This document shows, one piece after another, positions 45,627 through 53,760 of a stretch of 63,771 bases of DNA; the stretch's first letter is position 1; each line of letters opens with the position of its first letter. Under the pieces are notes generated by a model that saw only the letters and a program-made list of their open reading frames with translations, was not told the DNA's origin and ran no database searches. The stretch is from NCBI GenBank assembly GCA_944325765.1, contig CALVBH010000007.1, positions 1 through 63,771 on the forward strand. The letters run 5' to 3'. The stretch is from an uncultured Bacteroidales bacterium. GTDB taxonomy: Bacteria > Bacteroidota > Bacteroidia > Bacteroidales > UBA932. A program made the translations under genes and the position numbers.

Positions 45627-45869
45627 ATGGCAAAGGTTTGTCAAGTTACAGGTAGAAAGAGAATGGTCGGAAACAACGTCTCCCATTCCAAAAGGCGCAC
45701 GAAGCGTACTTTCGATATCAATCTGAAGACCAAGAAGTTCTGGTCCGAGGTCGAGCAGAGGTTCATCACTCTGAAAGTTTCGTGCAAAGGTATTAAGACT
45801 ATCGAGAAGAACGGTCTGGATGCAACTGTGAAAGCTGCACAGCAGAAAGGCTATGTTAAAATGGTTTAA
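45627..45869 (+). CDS. rpmB: 50S ribosomal protein L28 (bL28)
   Basis: 80 residues. [29 protein letters not shown] is the L28 signature. The frame is open upstream to a TTG at 45585, but this lies in a near -7 box (GATATTTG, 45580-45587), so ATG 45627 was taken. First gene of rpmB-rpmG-DUF4295, which ends at a strong terminator. Confidence 0.96.
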   Translation: MAKVCQVTGRKRMVGNNVSHSKRRTKRTFDINLKTKKFWSEVEQRFITLKVSCKGIKTIEKNGLDATVKAAQQKGYVKMV

Positions 45870-45880
45870 TTTCGCGAGCT

Positions 45881-46069
45881 ATGGCAAAGAAAGCAAAAGG
45901 TAACAGAGTGCAGGTTATTTTGGAGTGCACGGAACAGAGGGAGAGCGGAGTACCGGGTATGTCCAGGTATATCACGACCAAAAACAAGAAAAACACTACT
46001 CAGCGTCTGGAGCGTATGAAATATAATCCATACCTCAGAAAGGTAACCCTTCATCGCGAGATTAAATAA
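45881..46069 (+). CDS. rpmG: 50S ribosomal protein L33 (bL33)
   Basis: 62 residues with [19 protein letters not shown] and [16 protein letters not shown]. The zinc-binding cysteine pairs of the C+ form are absent (a single Cys remains), so this is a zinc-free L33. It lies 11 bases after rpmB. Confidence 0.96.
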   Translation: MAKKAKGNRVQVILECTEQRESGVPGMSRYITTKNKKNTTQRLERMKYNPYLRKVTLHREIK

Positions 46070-46071
46070 TC

Positions 46072-46077
46072 AGGAGG
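46072..46077 (+). promoter_or_regulatory. perfect Shine-Dalgarno AGGAGG of the DUF4295 gene
   Basis: Eight bases separate it from ATG 46086. Spacing and the following TTTAT are the same as before infC, while rpmI, rplT, rpmB and rpmG have no such site. Confidence 0.7.
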
Positions 46078-46085
46078 ATTGATTT

Positions 46086-46244
46086 ATGGCAAAGAAAGCA
46101 GTCGCTACCTTCAGTGCCAAGTCAGGCGCTAAGACTATGGTGAAATGTATCCGTATGGACAAGTCTTCCAAGACTGGAGCATATATGTTCAAGGAAGAGC
46201 TTGTGGAAGCAGAAAAGGTAAAGGATTTCTTCGCTAAGAAATAA
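46086..46244 (+). CDS. DUF4295 small basic protein, probable ribosomal protein
   Basis: 52 residues: it begins MAKKAVATFSAKSGAKTMVK and ends KVKDFFAKK. It matches DUF4295, a Bacteroidetes-specific family regularly encoded after rpmB and rpmG. From memory, a protein of this kind was seen as an extra large-subunit component in Flavobacterium ribosomes; I am not certain of the match. Size, charge and operon position support a ribosomal role. It has a perfect AGGAGG 8 bases upstream of its ATG, unusual for this phylum. It ends 20 bases before a strong terminator. Confidence 0.88.
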   Translation: MAKKAVATFSAKSGAKTMVKCIRMDKSSKTGAYMFKEELVEAEKVKDFFAKK

Positions 46245-46264
46245 TCCTGCCGATAAGGTTTCAG

Positions 46265-46317
46265 GACAGGGCGGTCAAAAAGTCTTTCGACTTTCGGCTG
46301 CCCTGTCTTCGTTTTTT
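46265..46317 (+). terminator. Rho-independent terminator of rpmB-rpmG-DUF4295
   Basis: Outer arms GACAGGGC (46265-46272) and GCCCTGTC (46300-46307), inner AAAGTC/GACTTT stem, then TTCG and a run of six T (46312-46317). Confidence 0.85.
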
Positions 46318-46359
46318 CGGGAATGATAGCCCGCATTTCCGTTTTTGCCCGAAAAATAC

Positions 46360-46367
46360 TATATTTG
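46360..46367 (+). promoter_or_regulatory. -7 box of ftsY (TATATTTG)
   Basis: Exact TAnnTTTG, 24 bases before ATG 46392, after the terminator of the ribosomal operon. Confidence 0.55.
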
Positions 46368-46391
46368 AAAGTTTGATTTGAATCGGATAAT

Positions 46392-47330
46392 ATGGGAATA
46401 TTTGACAAGGGGGTCCAGAAAACCAAGCGCAGTTTTTTCGAGCGTCTTTCCCGTGCAGTGGCAGGAAAGTCGAAAGTCGACGACGATACTCTCGACGCCA
46501 TAGAGGAAGCGCTCATAGAAACGGATATGGGTGTGGATACGACCCTGAAAATCATCGACAATCTGGAGGAAAGGGTCAGGAGGGACAAGTTCGTCTCCTT
46601 CGATGAACTCGTAGACCTTCTTCGCGATGAAACTGCCCGGCTTCTGAACGTTTCAGATGACGAGACCGCAGATGACAATCCCGAACCTTTCGACTTTTCC
46701 AGGAAGCCGTATGTCATCATGGTGGTAGGAGTGAACGGAGTGGGGAAGACCACGACCATAGGCAAACTGGCCTCGGAACTCAAGTCCATGGGAAAGAAGG
46801 TCGTACTCGGGGCAGCCGATACTTTCCGCGCTGCGGCCGTCGACCAGCTTACGATATGGGCGGAGAGGGCCGGGGTGGATATCGTCAAGCAGGGCATGGG
46901 CTCCGACCCGGCTTCGGTGGCGTTCGACACCCTGAAATCGGCAGTGGCCAAAAACGCAGACGTTGTCCTTATAGATACGGCGGGACGGCTGCACAACAGG
47001 GTGGACCTGATGAACGAACTGACCAAAATCAGGAACGTCATGCGCAAGGTCATTCCGGATGCACCGCATGAGGTTCTTCTCGTTCTGGACGGCTCTACCG
47101 GACAGAACGCTTTCCAGCAGGCCCGGGAATTTTCTAAGGCTACGGAAGTCACTGCTCTGGCGGTCACCAAACTGGACGGTACGGCCAAGGGAGGAGTCGT
47201 CATCGGTATCGTAGACCAGTTCAGGATTCCGGTCAAATTCGTCGGCATCGGCGAAGGTGTCGGCGACCTGAAAGTATTCAACAAGCGGGAGTTCGTGAAT
47301 TCCCTGTTTTCGAAGGAAGATTTGAAATAG
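46392..47330 (+). CDS. ftsY: signal recognition particle receptor FtsY
   Basis: 312 residues, a short form without the long acidic N-terminal A domain. FtsY is the GTPase that docks SRP-ribosome complexes at the membrane. The helical N domain (about 10-85) is followed by the G domain with GVNGVGKTTTIGKLA, DTFRAAAVDQL, DTAGRLHN, TKLDGTAKGG and GIGEGVGDLKVF. It has its own -7 box and lies 15 bases before pheT. Confidence 0.96.
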   Translation: MGIFDKGVQKTKRSFFERLSRAVAGKSKVDDDTLDAIEEALIETDMGVDTTLKIIDNLEERVRRDKFVSFDELVDLLRDETARLLNVSDDETADDNPEPFDFSRKPYVIMVVGVNGVGKTTTIGKLASELKSMGKKVVLGAADTFRAAAVDQLTIWAERAGVDIVKQGMGSDPASVAFDTLKSAVAKNADVVLIDTAGRLHNRVDLMNELTKIRNVMRKVIPDAPHEVLLVLDGSTGQNAFQQAREFSKATEVTALAVTKLDGTAKGGVVIGIVDQFRIPVKFVGIGEGVGDLKVFNKREFVNSLFSKEDLK

Positions 47331-47345
47331 ATAAAACGGTAATAT

Positions 47346-49835
47346 ATGAAAGTATCTTATAATTGGCTGAAGGATTACCTGAAGTGCGATCTCGGCCCGG
47401 AGGAGATAGCTGCGGCATTGACCTCGATAGGTCTCGAAGTGGATGCAGTGGAGGAAACGGAACAGATTCCCGGCGGACTTGCCGGAGTGATAGTGGCGGA
47501 AGTCGTGGAGTGTTATGATCATCCGGATTCTGACCATCTTCATATCACTAAAGTGAATACCGGCGACGGAGAACTTCTGCAGGTGGTATGCGGGGCTCCG
47601 AACGTGGCGGCCGGACAGAAGGTCCTGCTGGCGACTGTCGGTACGGTGCTCGGAGAGGACTTCAAGATCAAGAAATCCAAAATCCGCGGAGTCGAGTCTT
47701 TCGGTATGATCTGTGCCGAAGACGAGCTCGGCATCGGGACTTCGCATGACGGGATTATGGTTCTGGAACCGGATGCAGTGCCAGGTACCCCGGCGAAGGA
47801 TTATCTGAAACTCGAAAGCGATTCGGTCATAGAAATAGGCCTGACTGCGAACAGGGTGGATGCGGCTTCCCATATAGGAGTGGCCAGGGATCTGTATGCT
47901 TATCTGAAACTGAACGGCATACCCTGCTCTTTGGAACTTCCGGACGTTTCCGCATTCCTAGAAGGTCCGGAAGGGGTGTACTCCGGCAGCGGCAGGATAG
48001 ACGGGGCCATCCCCGTAGAGGTCAGGGCGGCGGACGGCGCTCCGAGGTATACGGGTACCACGATTTGCGGAGTGAAGGTCGCCCCATCTCCTGAATGGCT
48101 GCAGAAAAAGCTTCTCTCCATCGGACTCCGCCCGATAAACAACGTCGTGGACGTGACTAATTTCGTCCTGATGGAAATCGGGCAGCCTCTCCATGCCTTC
48201 GATGCGGGCAGGATTGGCGGCGGGAAAGTGATAGTCCGCAGGGCGGCCGAAGGCGAAAAATTCGTTACCCTGGACGGAGTGGAGAGGTCGCTTTCCGCCG
48301 AAGATCTGATGATAGCCGATGAAAACAGGCCGATGTGTCTGGCCGGCGTATTCGGGGGAGAAGACTCGGGAGTCACTGAAGCCACCGCCGACGTATTTTT
48401 GGAGAGCGCATACTTCAACCCTGTTTCCATCCGCAAGAGCGCGAAAAGGCATGGCCTGAGTACCGATGCTTCGTTCAGATATGAAAGGGGGGCGGATCCT
48501 CTCGTCGCAGAGTATGCGGCCAAACGTGCGGCCCTGCTGATCTGCGAACTCGCAGGCGGACATATAGTCGGGAAAATGCAGGAATTCTATCCGGAAAAGT
48601 TTGAAAGGAAGGTTATAGGCCTGGATTATGACCGTATCGAGAAATTCATCGGGAAAAAAATAGGACGCGACGTCATCGAAACCATACTCGCGAACCTGAA
48701 CTATGAGTTCCTTTCAGTGAACAAGGATGCCTCCGGCAATGTCACCGGCGCGACCGTGGCAGCCCCTTCCTATATGATAGACGTTTATCGCGAATGCGAT
48801 GTCGTCGAGGAAATCCTCCGGATATACGGCTACAACAATATCGAGCTACCTTCCGGTGTCAGGATGTCCGTCAATGCCACGGCCAGGCCAGAACCGGAAC
48901 TCGTACGCAATACGATTTCCGATTTCCTCGCCGCAAACGGCTTCAACGAGATTATGAACAACTCCCTCACCAAGTCCGAGTATTATTCCAGACTGAAGAC
49001 TTTCCCTGAGGAAAAATGCGTGCGCATACTCAACCCTCTCAGTTCGGATCTGAATGTGATGAGGCAGACCCTTCTGCCCGGCGGTCTTGAGACTGTGGCT
49101 TACAATATAAACCGGCAGACTCTGAATATGAAACTGTTCGAATACGGTTCCATATATTCGTTCGTACCGGGTGCAGACGGGAAGACCCTCGATTCATACT
49201 CGGAATCCACGGCCTTTATGATGATGATTACGGGCCCGGGTGAAAAATCATGGAGGACCGGAGTGCCGAAAAGCGACTATTTCGAACTCAAGGGGTATCT
49301 GGAACTGCTTCTGAAGCGTTTCGGCGCCAATATCTACAATATGGAATACGAACCTGCTCCTGCCGACCTGTTCTCGGAGGGGCTGGTCTACAGGCTGCCT
49401 GGCAGCGGCAGGCAGCTCGCAGTGATGGGAGCCATAGCTCGTGAAAGGCTCAGGCAGTTCGGTATCCGCCAGCCTGTATATGCTGCGGAAATCAGCTGGC
49501 CGGAACTTTTCGAACTTGTCAGGAGAGACCGGACCAAGTATAGCGAACTGCCGAAATATCCTGAAGTCAGAAGGGATCTGGCACTGCTTCTGGACGAATC
49601 GGTGTCGTATTGCGACCTTTACAAATGTGCATGCAGGACAGGCAGGAAAATGTTGAAAAGCGTTTCGCTTTTCGATGTCTACCGGGGGGACAAAATCCCG
49701 GAGAACAAGAAGCAGTATGCACTTTCGTTTGTCCTTCAGGACGCCGACAAAACATTGACAGACAAGGATGTGGAAAATATAATGTCGCGTTTCGTCTCCG
49801 TGTTCTCGAAGGAATTCGGAGCCGTGTTAAGATAA
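47346..49835 (+). CDS. pheT: phenylalanine-tRNA ligase beta subunit
   Basis: 829 residues. It pairs with PheS (not in the window) to charge tRNA-Phe. An N-terminal tRNA-binding OB fold (about 40-150, HPDSDHLHITKVNTG), B3/B4 editing domain (VTNFVLMEIGQPLHAFD, GVFGGEDSGVTEAT), B5 domain, catalytic-like core (NSLTKSEYYSRL, NPLSSDLNVMRQTLLPGGLE) and C-terminal ferredoxin-like anticodon domain (YPEVRRDLALLLDESVSY) are all present. It follows ftsY by 15 bases and precedes the DUF4296 gene by 10. Confidence 0.96.
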   Translation: MKVSYNWLKDYLKCDLGPEEIAAALTSIGLEVDAVEETEQIPGGLAGVIVAEVVECYDHPDSDHLHITKVNTGDGELLQVVCGAPNVAAGQKVLLATVGTVLGEDFKIKKSKIRGVESFGMICAEDELGIGTSHDGIMVLEPDAVPGTPAKDYLKLESDSVIEIGLTANRVDAASHIGVARDLYAYLKLNGIPCSLELPDVSAFLEGPEGVYSGSGRIDGAIPVEVRAADGAPRYTGTTICGVKVAPSPEWLQKKLLSIGLRPINNVVDVTNFVLMEIGQPLHAFDAGRIGGGKVIVRRAAEGEKFVTLDGVERSLSAEDLMIADENRPMCLAGVFGGEDSGVTEATADVFLESAYFNPVSIRKSAKRHGLSTDASFRYERGADPLVAEYAAKRAALLICELAGGHIVGKMQEFYPEKFERKVIGLDYDRIEKFIGKKIGRDVIETILANLNYEFLSVNKDASGNVTGATVAAPSYMIDVYRECDVVEEILRIYGYNNIELPSGVRMSVNATARPEPELVRNTISDFLAANGFNEIMNNSLTKSEYYSRLKTFPEEKCVRILNPLSSDLNVMRQTLLPGGLETVAYNINRQTLNMKLFEYGSIYSFVPGADGKTLDSYSESTAFMMMITGPGEKSWRTGVPKSDYFELKGYLELLLKRFGANIYNMEYEPAPADLFSEGLVYRLPGSGRQLAVMGAIARERLRQFGIRQPVYAAEISWPELFELVRRDRTKYSELPKYPEVRRDLALLLDESVSYCDLYKCACRTGRKMLKSVSLFDVYRGDKIPENKKQYALSFVLQDADKTLTDKDVENIMSRFVSVFSKEFGAVLR

Positions 49836-49845
49836 GGACGGTTTT

Positions 49846-50424
49846 ATGAAGAGAATCCTGTTCACTCTGTTTGTGCCATTCATCCTGCTGTCCGTGTTTT
49901 CATGCAGCAGGGACGGCAGAATCATACCCAGAAACAAGATGTCGGACATTTATGCGGACATGTTTCTGGCCGACCAGTGGATTGCCCGGAATTTCAAGTC
50001 CTCCAGAACAGCCGACACGACCTTTGTATATGAAGCCGTTTTCCGGAAATACGGATATGATTCTGATGATTACAGGAAAAGCGTGGAGCATTACATCCAG
50101 GATCCGGACAAGTTCACTAAAATCCTGAGACGGACGGTTACCATTCTGGATGAAAGGATTTCGGAAAAGAAGGCTGAACTGAAAAAACTCAGGGCATTGG
50201 AATCCGCGGAGCAGGATGACCTTATACAGTTCGATTTCAGCAGAATCTGGATTTTCGAAAACGGGTATCCCCGTCTGACGGTGCGTGACAGCCTCGACTA
50301 TTTCAGGGGCAGACAGGAGTATTTCATCATGGATTTGAAGCCTTTGGCCGAGTCCGTGAATTTAAACGAGGAAGACGATGAAAAGAATAGCGGCAGAGTA
50401 TCTGTTCGACGGCACCGGCAGTGA
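49846..50424 (+). CDS. DUF4296 lipoprotein
   Basis: 192 residues. The lipoprotein signal ends at Cys20 (SVFSCSRDG). The body is mostly helical with IIPRNKMSDIYADMFLADQWI, the characteristic DUF4296 opening, and a Lys/Glu-rich helix near 105-125. The function is unknown; the family is a small envelope lipoprotein of Bacteroidetes. Its end overlaps the next gene by 47 bases in another frame, which indicates translational coupling. Confidence 0.85.
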   Translation: MKRILFTLFVPFILLSVFSCSRDGRIIPRNKMSDIYADMFLADQWIARNFKSSRTADTTFVYEAVFRKYGYDSDDYRKSVEHYIQDPDKFTKILRRTVTILDERISEKKAELKKLRALESAEQDDLIQFDFSRIWIFENGYPRLTVRDSLDYFRGRQEYFIMDLKPLAESVNLNEEDDEKNSGRVSVRRHRQ

Positions 50425-51565
50425 GCCGTTGGAAAACGGCTATGTGGAGTTCGAAGAAGACGGCACAGTCATATCCACAGGTGTCGGTAAAGGGCCTGAC
50501 GCGGAGCCGGATTTCCGCCGGGGGATTCTTCTGCCGGGTTTCGTGAATTCGCATTGCCATCTCGAACTTTCGCATCTGAGAGGGAAATTCGCCAGGCACA
50601 GCGGAATGTCTGGATTCATAAACCAGATAAATGAACTGCGGGACTCCACTACCGTAGCGAACAAGCGTGCCGAAGCGGCCGGATGGATGGACAGTCTTTG
50701 GAAGCAAGGAGTATCTGCCATGGCCGATATCAGCAACTGCGACGACACATTCCTCATCAAGTCGCAGAGTCCTCTTTATACCCGGACTTTTCTGGAAGTT
50801 TTCGGTACCGAGCCTCAGGACTGTGACGATGTGATGGCTTCCGTGAAGAAACTCGCTGAAGAAGCCCGGACATTCGGCATCGATGCCGCTCCGACTCCTC
50901 ATGCCTGCTATACCATGAGTCCCGAACTGGTGACGGCCGCAGCTGCGGAAGGGTTGGCATCGGGATATCTTTCATATCATTCGGAAGAAAGTCCGGAAGA
51001 GGAGGAACTGATGATTTCCGGCACCGGCGCTCTGGCCGACAATTATCGCGGACGTCATCTCAGTACGCCTCCGGTGACAGGCAAGCCGTCTCTTATGTAT
51101 TTCACCGACAGGCTCCTGCAGGTTCACGAACCTCCGCTCGAAGAGCATATCCTTCTGGTACACAATGTCTGTCTGACGCAGGAAGCCCTGGACTACGCCC
51201 TGATATATATGAAGAATCCGTTCTGGGCGATATGTCCTCTGTCGAACCTTTTTATACATGACGCGTTGCCACCTGTAGGCCTGATGCGCCGCAACGGCTT
51301 GAAAATCACTCTCGGAACGGATTCCCTTTCGAGCAACGACTCTCTGGATATGGTTGCGGAAATGTATTGTCTCCAGGAAGCCTTCCCGGATGTCCCGTTG
51401 GGGGAAATCATACGCTGGGCTACGTTCAACGGTGCGGATTTCCTGTCCAAAACGGATACTCTCGGTTCTCTCGAACCTGGCAAAAGGCCTGGTATCGTGT
51501 GGATCTCCGATATCGGTGCAGGCGGCAGGCTGACACAGGACAGTACATCCCGACGGATTATATGA
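50378..51565 (+). CDS. amidohydrolase of the SAH/aminodeoxyfutalosine deaminase type
   Basis: 395 residues. A metal-dependent TIM-barrel hydrolase. Metal ligands are seen in GFVNSHCHLELSHL (His-x-His), HSEESPEEE, LVHNVCLTQEAL and LGTDSLSSNDSLDM (Asp). The set fits the deaminase subfamily that includes S-adenosylhomocysteine/methylthioadenosine deaminase and aminodeoxyfutalosine deaminase of the futalosine menaquinone route. No other mqn gene is in the window, so the substrate stays open. It overlaps the DUF4296 gene and precedes the radical SAM gene by 7 bases. Confidence 0.83.
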   Translation: MKRIAAEYLFDGTGSEPLENGYVEFEEDGTVISTGVGKGPDAEPDFRRGILLPGFVNSHCHLELSHLRGKFARHSGMSGFINQINELRDSTTVANKRAEAAGWMDSLWKQGVSAMADISNCDDTFLIKSQSPLYTRTFLEVFGTEPQDCDDVMASVKKLAEEARTFGIDAAPTPHACYTMSPELVTAAAAEGLASGYLSYHSEESPEEEELMISGTGALADNYRGRHLSTPPVTGKPSLMYFTDRLLQVHEPPLEEHILLVHNVCLTQEALDYALIYMKNPFWAICPLSNLFIHDALPPVGLMRRNGLKITLGTDSLSSNDSLDMVAEMYCLQEAFPDVPLGEIIRWATFNGADFLSKTDTLGSLEPGKRPGIVWISDIGAGGRLTQDSTSRRII

Positions 51566-51572
51566 TTCTATT

Positions 51573-52334
51573 ATGCTTAGATTTGACAACATAGTTTTCG
51601 GCCCGATTCACAGCAGGAGACTCGGTTCTTCGCTGGGCATAAACCTGCTGCCGGAACACGGCAAACTGTGCAATTTCGACTGCATCTATTGTGAGTGCGG
51701 CTGGAACAGGGACGGGCTTTCCGACAGGAAAATGCCTTCGGCGGAGGACGTAGCGGAAGCTCTGGAAAGGAAACTGCAGGAGTGTGCGGCAAACGGCACG
51801 GCCATAGACTCGATTACCTTTTCCGGACATGGGGAACCGACGCTGAATCCTCATTTTCCGGAAATTCTGGCCGATACCGTATCTTTGAGGGATGAATATT
51901 TCCCGCAGGCAAAGGTGTCCGTCCTTTCGAATGCCACGACGGTGAACCGGCCGGAAGTCTTCAGAGCCCTGCAGATGGCGGACAATCCCATCATGAAGAT
52001 AGACGCATCCTCGAATGCGGGAGTTGGCCTGATAAACCGTCCGGCAGGCGGTAAGTACAGGCTCGATGACATAGTTTCCGGGCTGATGGAATTCCACGGA
52101 GATTTCATCCTGCAGACCATGTTCCTGAAGTCCCCCGATTTCGATACGTCCTCCCGGGACAACCTTTCCGGATGGATGGAACTGGTCCGTAAGCTGAAGC
52201 CGAGGGAAATCATGGTTTACACCCTCGACCGGGAGACCCCGGAAAAGGATCTCGTGAAATTCTCGGTGGAGGAAATGACCGCATTGGTGAAACCGCTTGT
52301 GGATGAAGGTTTTTATGTTCAGATAAGAGGATAG
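51573..52334 (+). CDS. radical SAM protein
   Basis: 253 residues. The 4Fe-4S cysteines are Cys33, Cys37 and Cys40 in CNFDCIYC, preceded by FGPIHSRRLGSSLGINLLP, which marks a radical SAM family of unknown reaction found in many anaerobes. FSGHGEPTLNPHFPE is the SAM-binding GEP-like motif. No SPASM or methyltransferase domain is present. It lies between the amidohydrolase and dtd (5-base gap) in one transcript. The reaction is unknown. Confidence 0.85.
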   Translation: MLRFDNIVFGPIHSRRLGSSLGINLLPEHGKLCNFDCIYCECGWNRDGLSDRKMPSAEDVAEALERKLQECAANGTAIDSITFSGHGEPTLNPHFPEILADTVSLRDEYFPQAKVSVLSNATTVNRPEVFRALQMADNPIMKIDASSNAGVGLINRPAGGKYRLDDIVSGLMEFHGDFILQTMFLKSPDFDTSSRDNLSGWMELVRKLKPREIMVYTLDRETPEKDLVKFSVEEMTALVKPLVDEGFYVQIRG

Positions 52335-52339
52335 GATAT

Positions 52340-52795
52340 ATGAGGGTGGTAGTTCAAAGGGTGTCGCGGGCTTCGGTAGCTGTGCCGGCCGAGTCATACG
52401 AGGCAGGTATCGGAGCCGGACTTCTCGTCCTCGTTGCCTTCGAAGAAGGCGACGGTATTCAGGATATCGAATGGATGTCCAGGAAAATCTGCGCGCTGAG
52501 GATTTTCGACGACAGCGAAGGGGTGATGAATATTTCAGTGCGTGATACGGGAGGCGATATACTGGCTGTAAGCCAGTTCACCCTGTATGCCTCTACCGCT
52601 AAAGGGAACCGTCCGTCTTACATAAGGGCGGCCGGACCTGATATTTCGCGGCCGCTGTACGACCGGTTCTGCGAGGTGCTCGGCGGGCATTTGGGAAAGT
52701 CCGTCAAAAAAGGTATTTTTGGAGCGGATATGAAGGTGTCTCTGCTGAATGACGGTCCCGTGACCATCTTGATGGATTCGAAAATAAAGGAATAA
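52340..52795 (+). CDS. dtd: D-aminoacyl-tRNA deacylase
   Basis: 151 residues. It hydrolyses D-aminoacyl-tRNAs and glycyl-tRNA-Ala mischarges. MRVVVQRVSRASVAV, the active-site SQFTLYAS and the C-terminal NDGPVTILMDS (cross-subunit Gly-cisPro motif GPVT) are intact. It is in a run of closely spaced genes with the radical SAM gene before and deoC 12 bases after. Confidence 0.95.
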   Translation: MRVVVQRVSRASVAVPAESYEAGIGAGLLVLVAFEEGDGIQDIEWMSRKICALRIFDDSEGVMNISVRDTGGDILAVSQFTLYASTAKGNRPSYIRAAGPDISRPLYDRFCEVLGGHLGKSVKKGIFGADMKVSLLNDGPVTILMDSKIKE

Positions 52796-52807
52796 AAAAT
52801 ACGCAGT

Positions 52808-53701
52808 ATGTCTGAATTATTGAAAAAGTACGGTTATTCTCCTGACAAGGAGGCGATAGACAACGCTTTGGAAATCATCGCCGCGAATGCGGCAAACATC
52901 GTTTCTCCGGAGGTCCTGAAAGACTGTCTTTCCGCTGTGGATCTGACGTCTCTGAAAACCGATGACACACCGGCATCCATAGCGGCTATGGTGAAGAAGG
53001 TAAACGGTTTCAAGGCGGAATTCCCTGACTGTCCTCTTCCTGCCTCCATTTGCGTCTATCCGAATTTCGCCTCGGTCGTCAGGGAAAACAGATGTTCGGA
53101 GGATGTGCATGTCACCGTGGTTGCAGCCTGTTTCCCGTCATCGCAGAGCTATCTCGAAGTCAAGTTGAGAGAGTGTGAACTGGCGGTGGAAAACGGGGCC
53201 GATGAGGTGGATATAGTGCTCTCTCTCAGTGCTTTCCTGTCCGGAGACTATGAGGCTGCCGGGAATGAAATCAGGGCTGTCCGTCAGACTGTGGACGGGG
53301 CCGCAGCCCGTGAAGGCAGGAAGGTGACTCTGAAAGTCATACTGGAAACGGGACTTCTCCTCAGGCATGAACTCATAGCCGAGGCTTCTTTCCTCGCGAT
53401 GGAGGCCGGAGCCGACTTCATCAAGACGTCTACCGGAAAGGTAAGCGTAAACGCTACTCCTGCCGCCGCATACGTGATGTGCGAATGTATCCGGAAGTTT
53501 TACGAGAAGACAGGCAGGAAGGTCGGTTTCAAACCGGCCGGCGGCATTTCCACCTCGTTGGATGCCGTATGCTATTATTCCATAGTTTCCGCTATTCTCG
53601 GCAGGGAATGGCTGTGCAAGGATCTCTTCCGCCTGGGAGTAAGCCGTCTTGCCAATACCCTGCTTTCGGATATCCGCCAGAGTACGGTGAATTATTATTA
53701 G
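52808..53701 (+). CDS. deoC: deoxyribose-phosphate aldolase
   Basis: 297 residues, longer than E. coli DeoC by an N-terminal extension. It splits 2-deoxyribose 5-phosphate into glyceraldehyde 3-phosphate and acetaldehyde. The Schiff-base Lys206 is in ADFIKTSTGK, the second Lys in KVGFKPAGGIST, and GADEVDIVLSL and VILETGLL are the other barrel motifs. Last gene of the pheT-DUF4296-amidohydrolase-radical SAM-dtd-deoC run; a bidirectional terminator follows. Confidence 0.95.
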   Translation: MSELLKKYGYSPDKEAIDNALEIIAANAANIVSPEVLKDCLSAVDLTSLKTDDTPASIAAMVKKVNGFKAEFPDCPLPASICVYPNFASVVRENRCSEDVHVTVVAACFPSSQSYLEVKLRECELAVENGADEVDIVLSLSAFLSGDYEAAGNEIRAVRQTVDGAAAREGRKVTLKVILETGLLLRHELIAEASFLAMEAGADFIKTSTGKVSVNATPAAAYVMCECIRKFYEKTGRKVGFKPAGGISTSLDAVCYYSIVSAILGREWLCKDLFRLGVSRLANTLLSDIRQSTVNYY

Positions 53702-53723
53702 GATCAGGAAAGGGAAAACCGGA

Positions 53724-53760
53724 AAAAAGGGAACAGCTCATTCGAGCTTGTTCCCTTTTT
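53724..53760. terminator. bidirectional terminator between deoC and rng
   Basis: GGGAACA-GCTC pairs with GAGC-TGTTCCC (one bulged T), flanked by A5 on one side and T5 on the other, so it works both ways. The right arm is also the last seven codons of rng. Confidence 0.85.
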
